Shown here piece by piece: positions 12,501 to 22,310 of a stretch of DNA of 64,000 nt (positions are counted from its first letter, which is position 1; the number at the start of each line of letters is the position of its first letter). The stretch is from Trifolium pratense (lineage: Eukaryota > Streptophyta > Magnoliopsida > Fabales > Fabaceae). The notes under the pieces were generated by a model, which did no database searches, was not told the origin of the DNA, and saw only the letters and a list, made by a program, of their open reading frames with translations. The translations under genes were made by a program, and so were the position numbers. The stretch lies in NCBI RefSeq assembly GCF_020283565.1, contig NC_060059.1, positions 45,652,572 to 45,716,571 on the forward strand, given 5' to 3'.

Positions 12501-15500
12501 CCTCCTCATCAAGGCAAAGCACTATCGATGATGTACTCCATGAGATACGCGCCCAAAATGAATTAAGTCAAGAGCGCGATGGATTATTTTATGCCATGCA
12601 CCAACAACAAGAGGAGATGATGGAACAAATGACATTCATGCAAGCCCAGCAAAACCAAATTCTTCAAAACCAAAACGAGATGCAGGGCTATTATCATAGA
12701 TGGGAGAGCTCAGAAGAGCACCGTCAACAACAGCTCGACAATGTCATACAAGAGCTAGGCGGTTTGAGGCTTCAGTTCAACAATTTCCAAAATTATCAAC
12801 AGCCTCCCCCATGATCTACCACAGGTTTTAAGCTCCAAAGCTACTCTTGAGTCGCAACAGTGAGGACACTGTTGGATTTAAGTTTAGGGGAGTATTCTAC
12901 TATCTCTATTTACTTTTAATTTTTAGTTATTTGAATTTTTATTTCCTTTCGCATAATAAAAAAAAATTGAATTTATAGTATATTCTTTGGTTTTTCTAAA
13001 TTTTTCCTTTTCTTGAGCCAAATTAAATTTTTTTTTCAAAGACTTAGGATAATAGCTCACTTAGAAAGTATATGGGTTAAGAAAAGAGGAGAGGCTAAGT
13101 TAAGGAAATTAGGGAATTTTACAACAAAATCGGTATTTTTCCAACACCCAGAAGTCTCCCTAGTATAGATATCAATTTGAATAGCCATTGTGCCAAAATC
13201 TATTGATTTAAATTCTCCCTAGTATAGATATCAATTTGAATAGCCATTGTGCCAAAATCTATTGATTTAAATTTGTGGAATCCTTTAGTAGTTTATCTAT
13301 CCAGTCGGACACCATCTATAAAGTCACACATTAAGTAGGTTTGTCGATGAATATAAGCGAATCATCTAAGCAAATTCTTAAGGTCATACTGTGGTAATAC
13401 GGTTAAACCTTAAAGAAAAAAATATATTAGGTCATACTGTGGTAATACGGTTAAACCTTGGAAAAAATATTTATATGATTGCTAATACAAAAATTTGTAT
13501 CATCAAAATTTGTATCATCAAGCTAATTGCGAGTTGAAAAAGATGAACAAAGACGCTAACCGGCTTTCTTACCATGTGTGTGACATAGATAAAGGGTCTT
13601 AATGTGACTGTCTAGAATGAAAAAGGATGAAACAAAGGAAAAGATTTAGATTTTAGTACAACGACATGATCCAAATTCGATATGTATAAGAGGGAGAACT
13701 TTGTGTGTCGTTGAAATACCCTTCTTGATTGTATAAAGAACCTAACTAATTAATCTTAGCCGATTTGAATTTCTGACCACGTATGAGTACTTGTGATGTT
13801 ATTTTTCTCTAAGTCTGTGTGTGTGAGTTGCTTCGCATTTCAAATGTTTTCTATATGCAAGCTAAATTGCTTGAGGACAAGCAATGGTTCAAGTTTAGGG
13901 GAGTTTGATACACCTAAAAATATGCTATTTATTTAGTTAATTTACTATTATATTTTATATGTTTTTATTTCGATTCCGAAGTTTTATTATATAAATAGTT
14001 ACTTATTTCTCGTATTTTAAATAAATAGATAAAAAGTGTACGAGTTGAAGAAAGGAGCGAAAACAGACCGAAAAGGAGCAAAAATGGACAAAAAGGCCAC
14101 ACATGTGCAGCCAATTGGGCCACACATGTGCAGCCCACAAAATGCTCGCCAGCCAAGCCAAGATGGCGCCCGCCAACTAGCCAATAATGGCGCCCGCCAG
14201 CTTCTCCCTAGTGGCCCTCGCCACTTCCTTTTCATCATGGCCATCCATGTGATCAAACGGCCACGCGATATTTTCACTAAGTCCCACATCGGCCAGAATT
14301 CGTTCCCCTCCTCTTGTATTTTAGTATAAATAGGCTAGTTCTCTTCACTCAAAAACATAACACTTGACTTGGAGAATTGAGAACTAGGCTTAGTACCACA
14401 AGGTTTTCTTCTCTAAAGTTGAGAGTTTAGTATTATTTTATTCTCCGTTGAGAATTTAATAAGTTTTTTTTATTTCCTGTTGTTACGCTGTCGGAGTTCG
14501 TACTCAAGATTTCTTTTATTAATTCAGGTTCTTTATTTTATTTTATTTTCTTTATTTTTATGTTTATTTTATTTATTTTATTTTTCCGTTTTTATTTAAT
14601 GTCTTTATTTTTATTTATTTATTTTATGTCTTTATTTTTAGTTATGTCTAGCTAAATTTAGCGTTGCTAGGATGTGTAGTTAGTAGCTAATAGGGGTTCG
14701 GTAGTTAATTCGTGCTTAATAGTTTTCAACCACCAGTTTTAAATAATTACGTTTTCAAATAATTCGTCACGAGAGTGAGGATTGTTTTAAATGCAATAAA
14801 CCAACATTGACGAGAGTTGAGGTTTAGGGTCGGATAGTTAAAACTGACCGTTAGTTCTAAAGTCCGCGAGAGCTATTTAGGATTAATGAGTTTTATATTG
14901 GTTTTCAAAGGTACTTATATAGGTAAGTGAGCGCGTGAGAGCTGAGCATTTATTTTATCTAAGTATAACGCTAGTCAAGATTTGCGAGAGCTGAGATTAG
15001 TGTTTTTAAATCAAATATAATTCTTGAAAACTGGCAACTATTTTATTTTCTTAAGCAGTTTTTAATTAAACGTTGACTATAATTCGTCACGAGAGTGAGA
15101 ATTAATTAAAGTAAAAATCAATAGAGCGAGAGCGTGAGATTTCTACTAGATAGTAAAAACTGAACATTAAATCTAATTCGCAACGAGAGTTGGGATTAGA
15201 GTTAATTAAATTATATTGTTTTTCAAAGAGTATTTTATTAGCGGGTGTGAGGACGAGAGTTAAGCACCACCTTTATAATTTATAATACTAGTCAAGATTT
15301 GCGAGAGCTGAGATTGGTATTTTTAAATCAATATAGTTTCGAAAATTTAACAGTTTGTCTAGCGCGAATTAAGCATTGAACCCTCTGAAGCAACTAATAG
15401 CACGTCCTAGCAATATTTTATTTACATATAAAAAAATATCTAAAAAAATATTTATTTCTCTTATTTTAATTATTCAATTAATCAAAACCCTTTAAATCAT

Positions 15501-16447
15501 TAGCCTTAGATTTACAAAGCAACACTAGAATACGGTAGGTCGATTATTGGTCCTTTGGGTTCGATATCTTTTAAAACTACACGACACGACTGTATACTTG
15601 CAGTCACGTTGTCGTCCGATCATACTACATAGTTTATGAATCTTGATTTTGATTTATCACAACTATTTTTTCATGTATGTTTCTTGAGCAACTCTTTCAA
15701 TTTATCACTACTGTAAAGGATTACAGTCTGCATTTGCATTAAACTGATTGAATGGTAAAGCACTATTCTGTGATTGAATGGTAAACTGAACCATTATTAA
15801 GATTGAAGATTTTGACCTCTAAACATAGCTTATGGTTCTTAGAGCAAGAGAAATTATAGAATACAGTCCAAAGAATATTTTAAATATGAAATAATGCAAA
15901 GCTTTTTTCATGCTTTTTTGTTCCTTTTTTTCCATGCCTTTTCAGTCGCACAAGAACTGGGACAACAAACCCAAATAAGGTTGGTCCAAGCATGTTGTTT
16001 AGTGGTGAGGTCAAGCTAAGGTAGTCAGTAAGCCGGAGCAGCAACCTAGTCAGTGTGTTTTCTATTCTCTTCCTTTTTCTTGTTAAGTTTTATATTGCAT
16101 CATTATATGTGATTATATATTCTTGTACTACATTTGCTAATTTTAAATTCCCATTTTGTTTACCATATGCATTAAATTAGATGGACAAAAAGTTGAGTAT
16201 CCGGAGAGAGGTAAAGGTATGCTACTTTGCCATTTCAATTTGTTTTTTTACCCTTCTTTTCAAATTTGAGCGTTGATGTATTTAATAAAAAGGCTCTGCC
16301 TGTTGTGGTAAATGATGGCTTTGACTGTGATAAAAAAAATTGATACACCATTTTAAAAATCCTGCTTTAATTTGATGACATAACTTCAATATGTATTCTT
16401 CAGGGGTAGATCAGTCCATTTGTGTTACTGGTGACAGCAGAGCATAA
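6547..16447 (+). CDS. 3'-terminal exons of an unidentified host gene, split by a retrotransposon
   Basis: Four short blocks join in one frame: about 6547-6593 (donor gtatca), 6711-6751 (acceptor ctgtag, donor gtaagc), 16181-16216 (acceptor attag, donor gtatgc) and 16404-16447 (acceptor ttcag, stop TAA). Every split codon closes correctly across the three junctions, which is unlikely by chance. The tail includes MKVVDEKLKMIER, CNLKAYGVDPS and VDQSICVTGDSRA. I do not recognise the family. The intron between the second and third blocks is about 9.4 kb because element N lies within it, and the solo LTR at 5550-6541 abuts the first block. Whether the gene is still expressed cannot be told from the sequence. 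Confidence 0.5.
6888..8604 (+). repeat. 5' LTR of element N
   Basis: Upstream of the TATA box are direct repeats: ccacacatgtgcagcc twice (about 7080-7120) and tggcgcccgcca twice (7145-7182). Downstream, about 1.25 kb of R-U5 leader contains some ten copies of an ACGAGAGTGAG / GCGAGAGCTGAG motif between 7749 and 8300. ORFs inside the LTR are not coding. Confidence 0.9.
7307..7315 (+). promoter_or_regulatory. TATA box of element N LTR
   Basis: TATAAATAG lies 419 bp into the LTR and at the identical offset (14325) in the 3' LTR. A transcription start about 30 bp downstream is inferred. Confidence 0.7.
8611..8630 (+). other. Primer-binding site of element N (tRNA-Asp type)
   Basis: TGGCACCGTTGTCGGGGACC starts 6 bp after the LTR. 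It matches, with a few changes, the complement of the 3' end of plant tRNA-Asp (TGGCGCCGTTGCCGGGGA), the primer associated with Athila-type elements. Confidence 0.65.
8699..9478 (+). CDS. Gag-like relic ORF of element N (259 aa)
   Basis: The ORF begins 95 bp after the LTR at an ATG, in the position of gag. The N-terminal half has an acidic/helical character (MEDFIKTQTLFRLEFAEAQ). The middle contains a proline-rich segment around residues 118-145 ending TPFTQRLVEAKVE, which resembles the 'PFPQRL' linker between gag and protease in Athila/Ty3 polyproteins. The C-terminal part is charged and low-complexity. There is no zinc knuckle, no capsid major homology region and no protease motif, so it is a shortened remnant, perhaps repurposed for packaging. 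It is followed by a motif (about 9496-9545, including gtgggaggcaac) that I have seen recurrently in the untranslated region of Athila-like elements. Confidence 0.55.
   Translation: MDYSYFLYDHHPQYYEEPQNHYKSNLEILMEDFIKTQTLFRLEFAEAQTRINKEVKLLAQASLGSFTKSHVDVITTNEIQIENLKESDNVINEKSNQKRVEIAKVQPTPPKEEVVKEVEKEASYILPPPYNPPTPFTQRLVEAKVESQSKRDVEELKNINTNAPLHENPYKKRNLEDKREIISVEKGRVDFEVGNEEIKPNPEKLIIKIDPEPPPHVQISESPYRKKKIKSEGYGRWVDKWRWKPKFRSLIGDLISKHP
9606..10835 (+). CDS. Athila-type accessory ORF 1 of element N
   Basis: The frame is open from 9522, but the first 28 codons are AT-rich and look like untranslated leader, so I place the start at an ATG at 9606 or 9645 (about 397-410 aa). The product has an N-terminal globular region with TIEFLSSFKNSPNRGF, then FRLFGADYTYTHRSIAEFM, then IHNPAIRYFHMILAHTIFG, and a C-terminal helix-forming region (AAIAEINATVATLRSDLN) after a proline-rich linker. 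The motifs recall the Athila 'ORF1/env-like' plant proteins, but no transmembrane segment or signal peptide is evident in the likely translated part. It is intact and paralogous to the next ORF. The function is unknown. Confidence 0.65.
   Translation: MTTYAKFRSKNFKMAYCDNQIVRIESEIQRQRFEDLFEREMSFQNFPHQSTMISLGIAESVNFMINQLGWDALNLSTLPTYRNLTIEFLSSFKNSPNRGFSIHRGQTKFRLFGADYTYTHRSIAEFMKVPNGLDAVVKTQEDGFMEYELCNFWGSISGEPNSDPADRTNQKIHNPAIRYFHMILAHTIFGKQENDTIVSKDELFIMFCAFQGRPVNLAPFVLANLQKLIETPNRRICIGGFVTFLARVIGLDDSLGQLIPYGTPLASGFRYLNINFCFNRGLIHNLGPTPYTLVINNKPVYHFTLPNMEKTSVYNKANWLYDLEDEDENDPQTPPFYYTPGPLSPTHPAESTNQPPAPVDHTAAIAEINATVATLRSDLNTFLDLTIGQFDRCAKEFASIHDALKALRG
11478..12814 (+). pseudogene. Athila-type accessory ORF 2 of element N, one frameshift
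   Basis: Two overlapping frames (11478-11894 and 11891-12814) together align along their length with the preceding ORF: LTLEFLSSLIVNT, FRMFNTEYEFSFNDMADIL, IHNPALRYLCHLLAHTIFG. The open stretch of the second frame extends back past 11822, so a single 1-nt indel between about 11820 and 11880 explains the break. The C-terminus has a long glutamine-rich coiled coil (MHQQQEEMMEQMTFMQAQQ) unlike the first ORF. A purine tract aagtttaggggagt at about 12881 follows the ORF and repeats the one before the 3' LTR, suggesting that the second ORF arose as a duplicated 3' module. It may be a sequencing indel rather than a true break. Confidence 0.65.
12815..13905. other. Non-coding 3' region of element N with tandem repeats
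   Basis: No ORF is seen. It holds two copies of a 59-bp unit (13155-13213 and 13214-13272), two copies of a roughly 30-bp unit 48 bp apart (13381 and 13429), and a final purine tract tttaggggag just before the 3' LTR. Confidence 0.8.
13906..15622 (+). repeat. 3' LTR of element N
   Basis: Same length as the 5' LTR, with about 11 substitutions and no indel noticed (for example TGATACACC here versus TGTTACACC). Confidence 0.9.
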
Positions 16448-16635
16448 CATATAAGCGGAATGAAGAGGAGCAGAGATACATATAAAAGATTTGTAGAGCT
16501 TTGTGTTTGAGTTTGAAGAGTTTTTTCTTATGATACTTTGTTAGTGGCCAAGTAGTGATGTTTGTCACTTTTAATTTGCAGTGAGTTTCTACTAGTTTTG
16601 TTTTTTTTTTCCTCTCCAGATTGTTACTTTCTTTT

Positions 16636-16803
16636 TTGGTTTATAACCCTCTTGTTCCTAAGGGAAAGGAGACCTAGTAGTCCAAAGTTTGGCCGCGAGA
16701 TAAGTAAAATCTAGCAAAAAAATTGTTTCACCCAGAATCGAACCCGGGTTCTCCCGAAATCCGTCATTTTTTGGTGAAACTCATTAACCACTTGAGCCCA
16801 ATG
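16636..16803 (-). mobile_element. tRNA-derived SINE
   Basis: On the minus strand a box A-like GGCTCAAGTGGTTA (near 16800) and a perfect box B-like GGGTTCGATTC (near 16744) are spaced as in a tRNA promoter, but the sequence between them does not fold as a tRNA. The body continues through CGCGGCCAAACTTTGGACT and ends in an A-rich tail near 16633. This organisation fits a plant Pol III SINE. The family name is not certain. Confidence 0.65.
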
Positions 16804-16808
16804 ACTTA

Positions 16809-17116
16809 GCGTGTGTTTGGTTCTGCGGCGGAGAGAATTGATTTTGGCAGAATTGATTCTGTAAAATTGATTCTGGCCAAAATTGATTTTAAGCTGAAGT
16901 GGTTTATGTTTGGATATATTCATGAAAAAGTGAGTTGAACAAAAAATTTGAGTGTAAAAATCAATTCTAGAATCAGAAGCTACGATTTCTAGCTTCAAGT
17001 AGAATCAATTCTGGAGGCAGAATCAATTCTACTTTTGAGAAATCAAACAAGTCAGAATCAATTCTACACGTCCAGAATCAATTCTGGATGCTCCAGAATT
17101 GAAACCAAACATACAC
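16809..17116. mobile_element. MITE with TTA target duplication
   Basis: The termini GCGTGTGTTTGGTTCTG and (reverse complement) GTGTATGTTTGGTTTC are flanked by TTA (16806-16808 and 17117-17119). The body is full of AGAATTGATTCTG palindromic units. It abuts the SINE. There is no ORF. Confidence 0.75.
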
Positions 17117-17379
17117 TTAGTTATATTGTCACTTTTAATTTGCAGTGATGTTTGTTCTTGTATTGTCAAATTCAGATTTGTCTTGGAAAATAACTTGTTA
17201 TATATTCTCTATAAAATACTTGATATTATTTGCTACTATGTTTTAAGTTTTAAATTAAGCTTCAGGTCACTTATTGAAAACATACAATTTAAGTTCTAAG
17301 GTTGTATAAAAAATATTGAAACAGACTTTTTTTTTTATATTGAAACAGACTTGTTGGAGAAAAATAAATAAATTGAAGG

Positions 17380-17660
17380 TTGTAAAAAAAAGCCATATAA
17401 TAGCGCTTTTGTGATAAAGACCTATTAAAGATACAGCATACGATAGCTCTTTTGGACACGGGAGCTATTGAAACTGGCATCTATGGCACCTATGATAGCA
17501 CTTTTCTGCAAAGCGCTGTTAAAGTGTGTTTCCCAAAGGGTTCTGAAAAGGAATATTATTGCACTTTAGTATAGGTCATACAATAACACTTTAAAAGTGC
17601 TATAATAGTGCTATTAAAGCTTAAAAAAAGTGTTATAGTTGCTCTTATTGTTCTCTCAAT
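17380..17660. repeat. Possible CACTA-transposon subterminal relic
   Basis: Repeated phrases of the form 'ata-gcgctttt', 'agcgctgttaaag' and 'aaaagtgctataatag' in both orientations resemble CACTA subterminal arrays in plants. No terminus or target duplication was identified. Confidence 0.3.
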
Positions 17661-19108
17661 GGAGTTCTGATACCACTCTTGGGTCATGAGAGAGGAGTTT
17701 CACTGAATCGACATCACATCTTCACCAAAACCTTAAGGCATTAGGTTTATGGGTTCTCTCAATTTTAAAATGTTAAACCTCAGCTCTTCTAACAAATATG
17801 AGACTTAATTCACACTTAATACACCTCGACATCATCTAACTTAAAAGTCTACAAGATGATGTACTTGGCCTTTATATATTACAATTATTTCCAACATGAT
17901 AAATTATTTTTTTTATAATAAAATTAAAGGAAAACAAAACACATAATTAGGACACGACTATATAGGAACAAACTCTTCTTAAATCTATCAAAAAGTAACT
18001 CAATACTAGGATGAATAACAACCGAAATAAAAAAGGGAAAAGTTATTGTCTTTTTGGAAGTGACACACGAGTATAATCAATCAAGGTTAAAAATGATGGA
18101 TTTAAATGTATTTTTGGCTTCTCTTTATTTTCACTTAAGTATGGAATTGGTCCTTCTATTTTAAAATTACACGGTTTTATTCTTTCCCTCAGTTTTTTTA
18201 CTTAAAAGTGACGATGTGACACATTTTAAATGACATGATATATAATATTGTGATGTAAAATTATCCAAACAGCTTAATTGTTTAAATTTTAATAATTTAT
18301 AAAATTGAATAATTTTTTTAAGTTGAAACTAAAATTTTTGGAATTTTAATTTATGAGTTTTTTTTCCCTTTCACCACCAGATTAATCTGGTTATGAGTCA
18401 GTTTTGACATCAAATGGTCATCCATACCAAGTTCAGCGCCAATCACCACCAAATCAACTAACGATTGGTGAATTTTATAAGTATTGATCGGAAGGGGGCT
18501 ACTCAGTACTCATAAGTCATAAGCTACATCATTTAAAAAAGTGAGGTCTACTCTATTCCTTCATAATTTGAGGGCATTAATCCATGAACCAATAAGAACA
18601 AACTATATAAGTGAATTTGGATGTATTACCCACAATTAATTTGTAACAAACTTTAAAATTTGTATATGTAGATTTACATATGGCTTGTTCTCATTGGTTG
18701 ATGGGGTAAATTGGAAGAAAAAAAACCTTTAAAAGAACTTTTAAAAATGAGTTGAAGTGAGGGGTAACAATGTAATTTAAAATTTAATGTTTTTCTTGAA
18801 TTCTTTTTATTCTAATAAGTCTCCTTCCCCACTTATCATTTTCACTTTAGCATTGTCATAACTTTCTTTGTCCTTTACTTCTCTCTCAATTAATCAAATT
18901 TCGTTGATAAAAAAATGTATAAATTCACTGCTGATATGAGATATAATGTGGGGTTTTGTGGGATCCAATTTAGAGTTTTTAATGAGTTGTATGGATATTT
19001 CGAAAATGTAATTGAATTGTTTATGTAATTGAAAAGTGTGAAATAATATAAAAGAATAAGTGAGACACATTTAAAGAATCAATATTGAGTTACTGGATAA
19101 TGATGCTC
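17661..19108. other. AT-rich intergenic DNA, no gene seen
   Basis: No ORF of note and no clear promoter. Stretches such as 18100-18260 look like old transposon debris, but boundaries are not visible. Confidence 0.5.
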
Positions 19109-19111
19109 TTA

Positions 19112-19717
19112 AGACCATCTTCAATGGTGTAATACCTATTAGGTGCTTATGATACTTATTATGTACTACCATTGGAGAGTACCTATTAGGTATCACTTCT
19201 AAAATAAGAACTCTCTCCTCTTGGACCCATCTTATTTTTCATTAAAATATTCTTTTCATGGGATCCACTTTATTTTATATATTCAATTTGAATTAATGAA
19301 TATTTATAAAAAACACAATTTTTTTTGGTACATCACAAAAGCACAATTTTTGAAATTATGTAATGTTATTTTAAATTATTTTTTAATTGTGTAATTATTA
19401 AAATTTGGCAATATTATTTTAAATTAAATTTCAAATTTTAATTATTTTTTCGAATTATAAAAAAAAAATAGTACATACTAATTTTGTAATTTTATCATTC
19501 AATCAATTTATATTATAAAATAGATAATTAAAAATAAAAAGTTATTGTAATGATGTGAGGTTATTGATGAGACTCATTTTAGAACTTTTTAAGAAGTGCT
19601 TCATTGGAGGGGTTGAGTACCTATTAGGTACTATTATTAAAAAATAATAAATTAGTGATGTGTCCATGTGGGACCCATTTAAGTACTCAAAGTTGGAGTG
19701 CTCCATTGTGGATGCTG
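19112..19717. mobile_element. Candidate MITE, left member of an adjacent pair
   Basis: The left end (GACCATCTTCAATGG) and the reverse complement of the right end (CAGCATCCACAATGG) are imperfect inverted repeats, and TTAAG occurs at both junctions (19109 and 19718). Internal 'tacctattaggta' motifs recur near both ends. It is non-coding. Confidence 0.55.
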
Positions 19718-19721
19718 TTAA

Positions 19722-19940
19722 GGTCCGTTTGACCCTACTTATTTTCCACTTTTTCTTTCTTAAAAGTAATAAATAGGTAAAAAAACATTGTGTTTGACCA
19801 AATTTCTCCTTATTTTCTACTTTCTTTACTTTATTTCTCTAATTCTTTTAAGAAAAATAGAGTCAAATACAATTTTCTATTTCTCTATTTCTTTTGAGGA
19901 GAAATAAAAAAGTAGAAAATCAATAGGGCCAAACGGGACC
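19722..19940. mobile_element. Candidate MITE, right member of an adjacent pair
   Basis: The ends GGTCCGTTTGACCCTACT and (reverse complement) GGTCCCGTTTGGCCCTAT form terminal inverted repeats, with TTA next to each end. It begins exactly where the previous element stops, so the two share one junction. Confidence 0.6.
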
Positions 19941-20400
19941 TTAGTTCCACGGTTATACTTTTCTTTTTCTTTTGCTAAACTTCTATTAATCTGATTTTCA
20001 ACATACCCCACTAAATATGCAAACCATATTATGTCAATTTAATTTGTTGGATAAATTTTAGAAATATGTGTGGGATGCTTAATTTGTGTTCAATCTTTAC
20101 CTTATAAATCTATCCATTGTTATAAATCTAAGCAGCAACATTGTTTTCCAAAACTGAGACTGAGTGAAGACGGAGGGATAGAGAAAACAAATAGAGAAAT
20201 AAAAAATTATTAGAAAAATGCATGAAATTTAAAATGACACAAGTACCCATAATTGGTTGGGGATAAAGCGTGGCAATACCTTAATCATTCAAATAAGGAT
20301 ATGATGAGTTAGTTGAGTTTCACCCTCTTTGTCTTTTGCACATGGCAAAGTACTGAAACATTTGCTTAGGAAGTAGGAAGTAGGAAGTAGGAACCGAACC

Positions 20401-22310
20401 ATGGCACTAGCACCGTTCGGTTCTGCTAATTCCAACACTTTATTCCTCACATTTCCAATACCACCACCGTCATATCTTATCCATAATAAAAATCATCATC
20501 GTAGTACTAATTTCGTGTTCAGTAGTACCTCACATGTCAGCTATGCTCATAAAAGATCTTCTTCTGGTGCCACTATTATTTGTTCTGCTTCCAATAATAA
20601 ACCTTCTCAAATTAGGTACTACCTCCCACTTTATTTTTGGTTTTTATTTGTTACATTTATTTAACTATTTAATTTTAATAATATGAGATTGTAGTAGTGA
20701 TACATACATACATACAGTACATGATTTGAACTGTAATTTCCGACTTATTAAGTCATTTTTAGGCATTATTGAGACTCTTAACACATACCTCACCCATCTG
20801 AACTACTATAAATGTATATATTGGATATAGTAATTTGATATCATCTTAAAGTTTGAGTTTGCCCCTTATTCGGGATATCTCCCCATTTGTAAACTCATTT
20901 TCATGCCTTATGGAATCCAATGTGGGACCGTTAACACATTGTTTAGATTTTGTGTGAAATTTTATAAGTAACATTCCAAAATGAAAGATAAAAACTAACC
21001 CATCTTTGTTCACAGTGAGGACTTAAGGAGCATCATCTCATGAATCTTTTTGTCTGCAGACATCAAATGAATGCAGAATTCACTTGAGTTTTTTTACTTA
21101 TGCTTTCCTCTCTTTAAACACTGTCTATTTACCTGTGGTGATGCATGCTTCATCAATCAATCATTAATCATATTTGTTCTTCAGCTCTACAGCCAAGATA
21201 AGGAGCGAGGTTCTATCTCCTTTTCGGTCTCTTAGGATGTTCTTTTACATCGCTTTTATCGCAAGTGCTTCTCTTGGAACACTCATAGCAACATCACAAC
21301 TAATTGGTGCATTGACAAATCCCTCAAGAGCATCCCAAGTTCCTGAAATTGTCAAAGGCCTTGGCATCGACATTGGAGCAGTATCTTTGTTTGCTTTCTT
21401 GTACTTAAGAGATAACAAAGCCAAGAATGCACAAGAGGCTCGGCTCTCGAGAGAGGAATTTTTGTCAAATCTTAAGCTCCGTGTGACAGAGAATAAGATC
21501 ATTCCTGTAAACTCATTAAGAGGAATTGCTCGACTGGTAATCTGTGCTGGCCCGGCATCCTTCATAACCGAGTCTTTTAAGCGAAGTGAACCTTTCACTG
21601 AAAGTCTTTTGGACAGAGGAGTGCTTGTAGTTCCCTTAGTAACGGATGGAAACTCACCTGTTTTAGAGTTTGAAGAGACCGAGACTGAGACTGATGAGGC
21701 AAAGCAACTTGCCACCAGAAGGAAGAGACTATGGCAGCTGGCTCCAGTTATCATCTCCGAATGGTCCGAGTATGTCTATGAGTGACGACACAAATTTAAT
21801 TTTATTTCCTTTTGTTTTCATTAATTTATTTTCTAATCTTGTTAATAGGTGGCTAGATGAACAAAAGAAGTTGGCAGGTGTATCCTCCGAGTCTCCAGTG
21901 TAAGTACTATCCATGTTAGTGTTGAAATGTATAATGTGCAGATATACATGATTGAAAATTATATAAAGAAGTAGTATTTTAAGTTTTAAACACAAGTTAT
22001 AATCTGTATACCCTAAGTTTGAATAATAGAAAATCACTACAGTCACTCTGTTGTCAGAGACTAAGGCACAGTTGGGCGAACTCCGTGATCAAATCTTGTG
22101 TATTCTTTGTTTGCATTTTTCGTATGTTTTCTTTTGAACCAGATTGCTGTTCTAACACTTTCACTGTACAGGTATCTATCTCTACGCTTGGATGGTCGAG
22201 TTCGTGGAAGCGGCATCGGTTATCCTCCTTGGAATGCTTTTGTTGCACAATTACCACCAGTGAAGGGAATGTGGACTGGTCTATTGGATGGCTTCGATGG
22301 TAGAGTTTAG
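20401..22310 (+). CDS. LPA1/REP27-like chloroplast membrane protein (DUF3493), four exons
   Basis: Exons at 20401-20615, 21185-21769, 21849-21899 and 22172-22310 have GT/AG borders and join into one 329-aa frame ending TAG. Residues 1-65 are Ser/Thr/His-rich without acidic residues, as in a chloroplast transit peptide. Next comes the DUF3493-type block IRSEVLSPFRSLRMFFYIAF at about residues 77-96, with a first membrane segment at about 89-106 and a second (IGAVSLFAFLYL) near 126-138. A conserved soluble tail ends YPPWNAFVAQLPPVKG. The family includes LOW PSII ACCUMULATION 1 / REP27, which assist D1 insertion into photosystem II, but those carry TPR repeats that this protein lacks. It is therefore the LPA1-like, TPR-less paralogue, and its exact role is inferred. 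Confidence 0.85.

Larger units (their letters stand above)
6888..15622 (+). mobile_element. Element N: young, pol-less Athila-like LTR retrotransposon
   Basis: The element has two 1717-bp LTRs (6888-8604 and 13906-15622), each starting TG and ending CA, an internal primer-binding site and a purine tract before the 3' LTR. The flanking 5-mers are TCCTA and TACTA, a target duplication with one change. The internal 5.3 kb has no protease, reverse transcriptase, RNase H or integrase. It holds a gag-like relic (8699-9478) and two related ORFs of the Athila type (9606-10835 and 11478-12814). The LTRs differ at about 11 positions by my count, implying recent movement with enzymes supplied in trans. 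The sense orientation matches the host gene. Confidence 0.9.

Noticed and set aside
16711..16803. tRNA gene on the minus strand
   Set aside because: Box A and box B are present but the sequence does not fold into a cloverleaf and continues into a SINE body.
21245..21754. 169-codon ORF antisense to LPA1-like exon 2
   Set aside because: It mirrors a conserved coding exon and has no features of its own.
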